A DNA stretch of 64,000 nt, taken from JAAXGX01 sp965221595. GTDB lineage: Bacteria; Acidobacteriota; Vicinamibacteria; Vicinamibacterales; UBA8438. Where the stretch lies: NCBI GenBank assembly GCA_965221595.1, contig OZ244900.1, positions 2,170,001 to 2,234,000 of the forward strand, in the 5' to 3' direction. Shown here piece after piece: positions 59,501 to 64,000 of the stretch. A model generated the notes under the pieces. That model was not told where the DNA came from, did not search any database, and saw nothing but the letters and a program-made list of their open reading frames with translations. The position numbers and the translations under genes were made by a program. How positions within the stretch are numbered: position 1 is the first letter of the stretch; each line of letters starts with the position of its first letter.

Positions 59501-60104
59501 TCAGGACGGTCCCGCCGCTGCCGCCCCGGCGCGGGGCGAGATCGACGGCCGTGGGCGGCAGGTGGACGGCGAATCCGGCTTGCTGGTCCCGCCAGTCGAC
59601 GGTGAGTCCGTCGACCTCCAACCGACCAATCGGCACCGCGGGCGCGGGCAGGAGGCCGCCGGCACCCGCGCCGATGCCGGGCCCGGACGTGGCTCCCGCT
59701 GCGCGGGCAGGCAGGTTCGAGCGTCCGTCGCTGCGGCGAATCACCGCGACAGCGGCGCGGCGCAGCACCAACTCGTCGATCGCCGGGCCGTCCCGGATAG
59801 CACTCCAGGGCAGATCGACACGTGCTTCGCCGACGTACAGAAACGGTTCCTGCGGATGGTCGCGCGCAGCAAGCCGCAAGCCGACGATCATGACGCGCAG
59901 CCGCCACACATCGAATTCCACCCCATCGACGGTCCCGAGGATGCCGTACTGCCGTTCCAGGAACGCCACGCCGGCATGACACAGCAGGCCCGCCGGCAAC
60001 GGGGTGAGCAAGGCGACCGTGAGCAGCAGCGTACCCGCCAGCGCGGCGCAGACGGCCACACGCCGGCGCCACGACCAACCGACGCCGAATACCCGGGCAG
60101 GCAC
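53502..60104 (-). CDS. TamB-Omp85 fusion protein (inner-to-outer membrane bridge)
   Basis: 2200 residues in one uninterrupted frame, GTG start at 60104. An N-terminal signal-anchor helix (about 17-41) is followed by some 1050 residues of repeated beta strands in AsmA/TamB style. A DUF490 TamB C-terminal domain lies at about 1100-1440, with NPASRLTVGRDLGENVRLVFSRGL near 1380. Five POTRA-like repeats come next (about 1455-1860), each ending in a beta strand before a GP or EG turn. The Omp85 barrel (about 1865-2200) has the loop-6 motif NTVRGYRQDS and ends in Phe (FISLGQAF). In E. coli TamB and TamA are two proteins and TamA has three POTRAs. Here one chain would run from the inner membrane across the periplasm to an outer-membrane barrel. 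It is 30 bp downstream of an outer-membrane protein gene. Confidence 0.9.
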   Translation of the reverse strand: MPARVFGVGWSWRRRVAVCAALAGTLLLTVALLTPLPAGLLCHAGVAFLERQYGILGTVDGVEFDVWRLRVMIVGLRLAARDHPQEPFLYVGEARVDLPWSAIRDGPAIDELVLRRAAVAVIRRSDGRSNLPARAAGATSGPGIGAGAGGLLPAPAVPIGRLEVDGLTVDWRDQQAGFAVHLPPTAVDLAPRRGGSGGTVLMDGVAHASWRGTATQFTRLAGEVELKGSTVGLRRLALSGPDLALTLDGRVTTVLGEPRLALTYTADLDLAWVAALYAAPSAAGRLAAAGAVTGTPDRLQLSSVLAGAGIALAGVAVERIDAALGLTPDDVSLEALRVELAGGSVSAAGRVDRAPGWPGRLEATWSGLDVDRLLAVVLADPPLVLRSTAHGSLAARWPALDPRSITASAGARLLGSGARGAGIRLDADDGHWRLTLDQTLADVVSMSGALDARPGTAAGTDDRWLDTPLAGSLELTCVDLGRCSRFVTGAVPAATSALLGGTVSVRLDVAGSLGRPVASGRLEASGPTAGSAAATGLAARLHADTNEIRADSVRIHVGPNTATGRLRLQLPGRALDGAFTATVSDLAALRRRPAAGWVLAGGGWAEATIGGTLPQVKATAAYFLDGVQVSGRDLGEVDGRVVWVAGEALRADLRVPALGATVEASLHGAAGERRFRLRGRAIHVDLARLSLPAVPLTGRVTLAFAADGPLDNLAASALALRIDDAMAGVGGRAVSLAGPAVVSLDAAGLRTEDLELTFGRSRLEIDGGLPLDGVDTLTVALSGSAADLAAVAAPLGVLPPAALDGEIALDLAATGTLDAFDLTGSLLVEGGAFALRDHPVLNGIRVRAELADGMLRVESLWADWAGAAIDGAAELPLELGLAWLPGAVAAASTPLRRSAAARVEVTSLNPGVLAGFLNAAWLDQLAGRANATIELELPTPDLAAARGRMRLSEASFVVAGIPLAQRRATELVLEGGRVSFRAFDWGNATSDVVVRGHLPLDADAGADLSLAGRLDLRTVNALLPTFGVQGAAAAGSASVNVRLTGPLAQPGVSGRVDIAGVELQVAQARLALTDLAGTLLLADDRVTVADLTGSANGGRVAIGGGWSLAGPADGNRFTVTGESLALDTPSGLRSEADVDVTLAGDGGGLVLTGRVDLLRGAYREPFVLSGGVLELLGREPGVAASVAGGGPAPDVRLDLRVTAREDILIANNYVDAALGGDLRVGGTLSAPAVTGRAVLREGGRVRFGTRVYEIDTGVVDFVDAGGIVPALTLEAHTRAGGYDITLEAAGSAGEWTTSLRSEPPLPESDIASVLLTGRPLDQAPGVVAADARELALGLASGELLAQVGRGLGVDVHFGADDLAYGSDVLLDPSLIATHLNPASRLTVGRDLGENVRLVFSRGLRDDDMAWLVDYLPRRNIELRALFDDEQRRAYEFKHVVTAGASVRGAGSRGGARVRPEVTAVEFDGASGVDNVALRGLLSLGAGDTFDFRRWQDDRARLAGRLQGQGFLEARVRSRRTFGPDERTVVLTYQVERGPRTRLTVSGYAVPDGVRRDLEAIWTNAVFDTFRMAQLAARITAYLAAEGYLRATVDVRTTGSAGPADGAEAGVKEIVVRIERGPRSDERRLAFEGVTAGEAGELQALAKAGGLDVTAWTDPEPLVTAVLDWYRSQGRLRVSVQAGEPRFPGRAAELPVRVTAGPLYRVGRVRIAGTQRRSEAAARAAAAIAPGDVYTEAAVVAARRRIESSYRSAGYADVRVAAASVAADDSRTVEVQFEVVEGLRQVLDRVVVEGALRTHPTLVARALDLRPGTPVDPLAWNLARRRLYQTGVFRSVDIAARERRAGGNAEGDGSTPVEARVTLEEWPPYRLRYGLRLADEAAALGESTGRTLRVGAGGDLTRRNLFGRGLTTGVSALVDRGQQAVRAFLTVPTLFGRALETNLFVARRRTQIAREEAGVVTDTTTFTLEQRVRPRADVTVAYSANLDFSDPFDPAVRAQVPAGSRGRVARFDGSLVADTRDDLFDATAGMFHSSNVEYGSELGRPASYLKYLGQQFAYRRWRRVVLASAARVGLATGFGGPLHPTERFFAGGGNTVRGYRQDSLGPRHAGGGPWGGSALVVLNQEVRFPLWWHVSGVAFIDAGAAYESVRDITLRDLRVGTGFGLRFDTPLGLLRADYGSPLGRRDNEPRGRLFISLGQAF

Positions 60105-60134
60105 GGTACTGGTCGAGCGACAGCCCCTGCGTGG

Positions 60135-61775
60135 TCAGGAGCCGAAGGAGTAGCGAAGCAGGACCGACTGCGTCACCTGGTTCTCCGGACGGATCTGCGG
60201 CAGACGGAGGACGTCCAACTTGTAGTCGATCGACACGTCGCTGGTCAGACGGACGCTGACCGTGTTGCGCCAGTCGACCGTGGCCTGCAGCTCATCGCTC
60301 GTGAAGGCGAACCCGTCGCTGCTGGTGCCGAACAGGTTGCCGAACAGGTCGAAGTTGGTGTTCAGGAGCAGAAACCGCAAGCGCGCCGTCGCGACGACAG
60401 TCGTCTCGGCGCCGCCCTCGTTGAAGCTGCCGGCCTCGCTATATTCGAGTTCCGGCGTCAGCGGGTCGTCATCGAAGTACAACGCCCTGTTGAACCGATT
60501 CTGGCGAAAGCCGAGCCCGCCGCGCCAGTCCACCCTGAGCGCGCGCCGACGCAGTAGGCGCAGGTTGATGCCGCCGCCCTGGCGCCACAGGTGGGGCGAG
60601 AACGCCTCGCCGGTTCGGAAGTTGGAATTCCCCGGCACCGCAAACGTGTCACGGGAGCCGTCGGTCCGCTGCACCGTCACCGCCGAATCCTCGGTGACCA
60701 GGCTGCTCGACGCCCTGGCGTTCGTCAGCAGGCCAAAGCGGGCGTAGGGACCGAGCCTGGGAGTCAAGAAGCGGGTGTAGAAGAGATCGGCACGCACGCG
60801 GTCGCGCGTCTTCTGCAGCGGAGGCGGCGGCGTTCCTTCCGGTCTGATCTTGAGCACGCCCTGCTCGACCTCGAACGTCCCGCTCAGGAAGTCCCGGCTC
60901 CGCTGGTAGGTCAGATACGCATCCAGGAACACATCGACCGCGACCGATGTCTGATTGGGCGCGCCCACCACGTTGCTCGTCGATGTGTAGGGTAGCGATA
61001 CGCCGACGGCATAGATCCTGCTCCAGGGGGTCGTGTCGCTGACGACGCCGATCTCCTCCGGGCGCACGACACCACCCCCCAGCAAGCTGCCGGTCGTCCG
61101 ATCGAGCACGAGCTTGAAGTGCACGAGGTCACCGGCGCCCACCTGGACGGTCGAAAAATCAGTCCGTGCCCGATAGTTCTCTCCGCGCCGAACGATGCGG
61201 TAAACACCCGCGGGAAGCAGCAGGGTGGGGAGGCGTTCGCCGCGCAGGGTGTTGGCGCCGAAACCGACCAGCAACTGACGCCGGTCGGCGGCGCGGAACA
61301 GTTCGAATGCTCCCCGGTGCGGCACGTTGTTGTCGTCGACCACCTCCACGCGCAGGCCGCCCCAGAGTACGGGGACGACGGCCGTTTGCCCGGCGGCGAC
61401 ACGCACCGCCATCTCCACACTCTGCGCCGCCGGTCCACTGCCGACGCGGACCGTGTAGGCCCCCGGCTCCAGCAGCAGGCGCGAGCCGTTCGGCCCCGAC
61501 GCGACCTGCCGGGCGCCGGCGAACACGGTGGCATGCGGTTCCGAGTCCGGATCGGAGAGCAGGGGCACGAAGATCGCCCCGCGACCGGGCGGGACCGTCG
61601 TGGTATCCGCTGCCAGCTGCACTTCCACGGGCGGCGCCAGCCAACGATAGAAAGGTGCAGGCGTTTCCTGCTGAGCGACTGCCGCGGATACGACACCCCA
61701 CAGCGCCCCGACGCAGACAGTCAAGGGGATGACAACGTGGTGCGACCGCAGCGCGGGCTTCGGATTCGCGTGCAT
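60135..61775 (-). CDS. Predicted outer-membrane beta-barrel protein with N-terminal PEGA-like domains
   Basis: 546 residues from ATG 61775; GGAGG lies about 14 bp upstream. Signal peptide HHVVIPLTVCVGALWGVVSAAVAQQ. The periplasmic part has two beta modules (YTVRVGSGPAAQSVEMAVRVAAG and LPTLLLPAGVYRIVRRGENYRA) of PEGA or carboxypeptidase-like type. From about residue 260 amphipathic strands alternate as in DUF481-type barrels, ending NQVTQSVLLRYSFGS. It is probably cotranscribed with the TamB-Omp85 fusion, and could be its client or partner. Confidence 0.68.
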   Translation of the reverse strand: MHANPKPALRSHHVVIPLTVCVGALWGVVSAAVAQQETPAPFYRWLAPPVEVQLAADTTTVPPGRGAIFVPLLSDPDSEPHATVFAGARQVASGPNGSRLLLEPGAYTVRVGSGPAAQSVEMAVRVAAGQTAVVPVLWGGLRVEVVDDNNVPHRGAFELFRAADRRQLLVGFGANTLRGERLPTLLLPAGVYRIVRRGENYRARTDFSTVQVGAGDLVHFKLVLDRTTGSLLGGGVVRPEEIGVVSDTTPWSRIYAVGVSLPYTSTSNVVGAPNQTSVAVDVFLDAYLTYQRSRDFLSGTFEVEQGVLKIRPEGTPPPPLQKTRDRVRADLFYTRFLTPRLGPYARFGLLTNARASSSLVTEDSAVTVQRTDGSRDTFAVPGNSNFRTGEAFSPHLWRQGGGINLRLLRRRALRVDWRGGLGFRQNRFNRALYFDDDPLTPELEYSEAGSFNEGGAETTVVATARLRFLLLNTNFDLFGNLFGTSSDGFAFTSDELQATVDWRNTVSVRLTSDVSIDYKLDVLRLPQIRPENQVTQSVLLRYSFGS

Positions 61776-61863
61776 TGTTCCGGATTGATCCTCCCTGGGA
61801 CGCATGGACAGCCAGCGAGCCGGCACCGCTGCCGCTCGTCAGGCGCCAGGTTCGCCAGCCAGT

Positions 61864-62131
61864 CTACTCGTGCAGAGCGTCGATGCACGCCAGGGCGGTT
61901 CGCAGCGCCTTCAGCACGCGCCGCCGTTTCTCGACGTCGGCTGCAAACGGCGCGCGCGAAAGCTCCAGTTTGCACCCACGGCATTTCCACGCCGTGAGAA
62001 CGTGTGATGAAGCCTCCCCGGAACGGCTCGTTGACGGTGACGCGCGGTCCGAACTGCTCCCGGAAGCTCCGCTCCAGGCAGGCCAGCCACTCCTCGGGAC
62101 ACGTGCCGTCGGCGTTGCCGGAACTCGACAT
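61864..62131 (-). pseudogene. N-formylglutamate amidohydrolase relic with a frameshift
   Basis: On the minus strand, FGPRVTVNEPFRGGFITRSH followed by GVEMPWVQ in one frame continues one frame over as LELSRAPFAADVEKRRRVLK and LRTALACIDALHE before a TAG (CTA at 61864). Together these match the C-terminal half of N-formylglutamate amidohydrolases (the ndPFrGGyItr and qlElsra blocks). The N-terminal half is missing: upstream in this frame are TGA and TAG. The gene is decayed. Confidence 0.55.
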
Positions 62132-62252
62132 CGAAGGCGTCTATCAGACCACGTGGGGCCAGCAGTTGGCGGTCACCGCCGCACGCTACGCCGCCGCCGG
62201 ACACTCGACAGACACGACGAAGGTCATGATCTGGACCACGTTCGGCTTCTAG
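62113..62252 (+). pseudogene. Relic of an outer-membrane barrel C-terminus
   Basis: A plus-strand frame reads ELDIEGVYQTTWGQQLAVTA, then ARYAAAGHSTDTTKVMIWTTFGF and a TAG. Alternating residues and the terminal Phe suggest the last strands of an outer-membrane protein. No upstream body is present, and the sequence joins the amidohydrolase relic near 62115-62130. With that relic it fills the 556-bp gap between the barrel gene and the DUF418 gene; the sequence from 62253 to 62331 shows nothing recognisable. Confidence 0.35.
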
Positions 62253-62331
62253 CATTAGGCGGAACGCTCCCGATACAACCCGTTCGTCCGGCCGGCGCGA
62301 GCCCGTTGGTGCGGCCCGCACCCGCGGCCCG

Positions 62332-63561
62332 TCAAGGCCGCCGCATCCTGGGGCGCTCGCCGTAGGTCAACGAGCGCCAGATCCACTCGGCCGGACCGAA
62401 GCGATAGCGCTGCAGCCAGAGCGGCGAGGCGACGAGCTGCAGTGCCCACACGAGAGTCACGACGCTGAACTGACCCGCGCGGTCGACCGACCCGAACCAC
62501 CCCAGGCCGTGACCGTAGAAGATAGTCGTGCAGAGGACCGTCTGCAGCAGGTAGTTGGTCAGCGCCGTCCGTCCGACGGCCGCCAGCGTGCGGGTGGCAC
62601 TGCGCAGCACCGCCGCCCGGCACGCCAGCATGACGAGTCCGACGTAGCCGAGACTGACTGCGATGCTGGCCCAGTAGTTGAACTGCTTCCCCTGGAAGAA
62701 CGACCAGATGTCCCAGCCGTACCGGAAGTCGAGGACGACCCCCCAGGCCTCGATCGGCAGTCCGAGCAGCAGCCCCGCGGCGGCGAGCGCGCCGTAGAAG
62801 CCTCGCGAGCGCCGCGCGCTGAAGACGTCGAGCTTGAAGAGCGCCATCCCGATGAGCATCAGGCCGCCGGCCCGCCAGACCCCCCACGCGAGCGCGACGA
62901 ACGTCTCGAAGCTGAGCGCCATGGCCGACCGGACGGGAAGCTGGTCGAGCCATCCGCCCTGGTAGGCGCCCACCTCGGCGGCGAGCATCGCCGACGTCGG
63001 CTGCCAAGTCTCGGCGATGAACGCGGCCCGCGCGTCCGCAGGCCAGGCGGGCAGCGACGCCGCAGCGGCCAGGGAGATGGCCGCTGCCACGCCCAGGGTG
63101 GCCGTGCCGACGAGCAGCAGCCGTCGCGGCGACCACCCGCGGCACGGATACACCAGCGCGCCGCAAACGGCGTAGAGGAACAGGATGTCGCCGGCCCAGA
63201 GCAGATGGCCGTGCAGCAGGCCGCCGAGTGCCAGCCACCCCATGCGGCGGTAGTGCACGCGGCGTGCCTCGGCGGACGGCTCGGCGCGGCCGGCCATCAG
63301 CACGATGCCGGCACCGAACAGCATCGCGAAGAGGGTCATGAACTTCTGATCGCCGAGCAGCCGGGTCCAGAGCCAGACCTGGAAGTCGGCCCCCTGCAGG
63401 TCGCCGAAGACGGTCGGGTTGAAGTAGGCCGCCGCCGGCATCGCGAAGAGCTGGATGTTGACGGCCAGGATGCCCAGCAGGGCGAAGCCCCGCAGCACGT
63501 CCAGCGCATCGATGCGGGCCGAACCGGAGACGGGGCCGGCGCCCGCGGCAGGGCCCGTCAT
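62332..63561 (-). CDS. DUF418/YeiB-family membrane protein
   Basis: 409 residues from ATG 63561; the longer frame adds unconserved basic sequence. It begins RIDALDVLRGFALLGILAVN, the family opening, then has about ten hydrophobic helices. GRTALTNYLLQTVLCTTIFYG is the DUF418 signature and FGPAEWIWRSLTYGERPRMR closes it. Members are possible acyltransferase-like or transport membrane proteins; the substrate is unknown. Divergent from a TSUP permease gene. Confidence 0.88.
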   Translation of the reverse strand: MTGPAAGAGPVSGSARIDALDVLRGFALLGILAVNIQLFAMPAAAYFNPTVFGDLQGADFQVWLWTRLLGDQKFMTLFAMLFGAGIVLMAGRAEPSAEARRVHYRRMGWLALGGLLHGHLLWAGDILFLYAVCGALVYPCRGWSPRRLLLVGTATLGVAAAISLAAAASLPAWPADARAAFIAETWQPTSAMLAAEVGAYQGGWLDQLPVRSAMALSFETFVALAWGVWRAGGLMLIGMALFKLDVFSARRSRGFYGALAAAGLLLGLPIEAWGVVLDFRYGWDIWSFFQGKQFNYWASIAVSLGYVGLVMLACRAAVLRSATRTLAAVGRTALTNYLLQTVLCTTIFYGHGLGWFGSVDRAGQFSVVTLVWALQLVASPLWLQRYRFGPAEWIWRSLTYGERPRMRRP

Positions 63562-63636
63562 CGACCGCCGCACCCCTCGGTGCCGGGTCCGTTCGCACCA
63601 GGACCAGGTGGCATGCTGCAACTACCTTCTGTCGGG

Positions 63637-63642
63637 TACGCT
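63637..63642 (+). promoter_or_regulatory. -10-like box inside a small palindrome before the TSUP gene
   Basis: TACGCT lies within GTCGGG (63631-63636), spacer, CCCGAC (63644-63649), an inverted repeat ending one base before the ATG at 63651. A start point about 7 nt downstream would leave a 1-2 nt leader. No -35 of quality was found. The hairpin could be an operator or a translation-control structure. Confidence 0.3.
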
Positions 63643-63650
63643 TCCCGACG

Positions 63651-64000
63651 ATGATCGTCGATCCGTACTTCTACGTCGCCGCGGCCCCCGCGGTGCTCAT
63701 CGTGGGCATGGCCAAGGGCGGGTTCGGCGGAGGCGTCGCCGTCGTCGGCGTGCCATTGATGGCCATGGTGGTGGACCCGTTCCAGGCCGCAGCCGTGATG
63801 CTGCCCGTTCTGATGATAATGGACGTCCTTGCGCTGCGCGTCTACTGGAACCGGTGGGACCGGCGCAATCTGCGGATCCTGCTGCCGGCGGCCCTGCTCG
63901 GGACGCTCCTCGGCTTCGCCGCCGCGCGCGCGATCTCCGCCGACGGACTCCGCGTCCTGGTCGCCGTCGTCGCGCTCGCCTACGCGCTGCAGTACTTCCG
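63651..64000 (+). CDS. TSUP-family (TauE/SafE-like) permease, N-terminal fragment
   Basis: The first 116 residues are visible before the window ends. It begins MIVDPYFYVAAAPAVLIVGM followed by AKGGFGGGVAVVGVPLMAMV, the TSUP pattern of a first helix then a Gly-rich loop. A second repeat of helices follows (AAVMLPVLMIMDVLALRVYW and LPAALLGTLLGFAAARAIS). Family members move sulfite, sulfonates or other small anions; the substrate cannot be inferred here. Confidence 0.85.
   Translation, partial: MIVDPYFYVAAAPAVLIVGMAKGGFGGGVAVVGVPLMAMVVDPFQAAAVMLPVLMIMDVLALRVYWNRWDRRNLRILLPAALLGTLLGFAAARAISADGLRVLVAVVALAYALQYF

Overview
This is a GC-rich, gene-dense bacterial chromosome segment from a didermic (two-membrane) organism. 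Kdo/LPS genes, Omp85 machinery, a type IV pilus secretin and a Rieske/cytochrome b complex are all present. The mix of secreted cytochrome c/copper-monooxygenase-like proteins, PQQ-like propellers, 2-oxoacid:ferredoxin oxidoreductase and pepP-accBC next to pil genes fits an uncultured Acidobacteriota, perhaps Vicinamibacteria. That placement is inference from gene content; no phylogeny was run. There is no CRISPR array, prophage or intact transposase.

Layout, left to right. 1-6.2 kb: end of an ammonium channel, a CoA-transferase divergent from a crotonase, a secreted PQQ-like propeller, a Tat-exported VOC protein and a phosphoglucose isomerase. 6.2-12.7 kb: a leftward respiratory operon (HEAT membrane protein, Rieske, split cytochrome b, octaheme cytochrome c). 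12.9-19.7 kb: a leftward TCA operon (mdh, sucC, sucD, korA, korB, ndk, DUF2905). 20-28 kb: rightward serA, then kdsB-pyrG-kdsA-kdsD-lapB-coaE (Kdo synthesis and LPS control with CTP supply). 28-32 kb: folD and two sodium symporters. 32-39.8 kb: a leftward set of pilM, pilN, a pilO-pilP fusion, pilQ, pepP, accB, accC, thiE. 39.9-44.8 kb: a rightward translation cluster rplM-rpsI-rpsB-tsf-pyrH-frr, then threonine synthase. 45-51.3 kb: secreted proteins including two paralogous cytochrome c/copper-monooxygenase-like proteins in opposite orientation. 51.4-53.2 kb: tRNA-Ala(CGC), a MarR regulator and a divergent small basic protein plus a secreted protein. 53.5-61.8 kb: a 2200-residue protein joining TamB to an Omp85/BamA-like module, downstream of a predicted outer-membrane barrel gene. 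61.8-64 kb: gene relics, a DUF418 membrane protein and the start of a TSUP permease.

The most unusual items are: (i) the TamB-Omp85 single-chain fusion, which would physically join inner and outer membranes; (ii) a dispersed 60-160 bp inverted-repeat element with CAGCCCGTGG/CCACGGGCTG arms, sitting directly at gene 3' ends and in several copies abutting or overlapping the TAG stop codon; (iii) a MarR divergon whose two opposing -35 boxes form the palindrome; (iv) probable leaderless starts; and (v) a PilO-PilP fusion. Functional calls rest on motif recognition by eye; no database search was possible.
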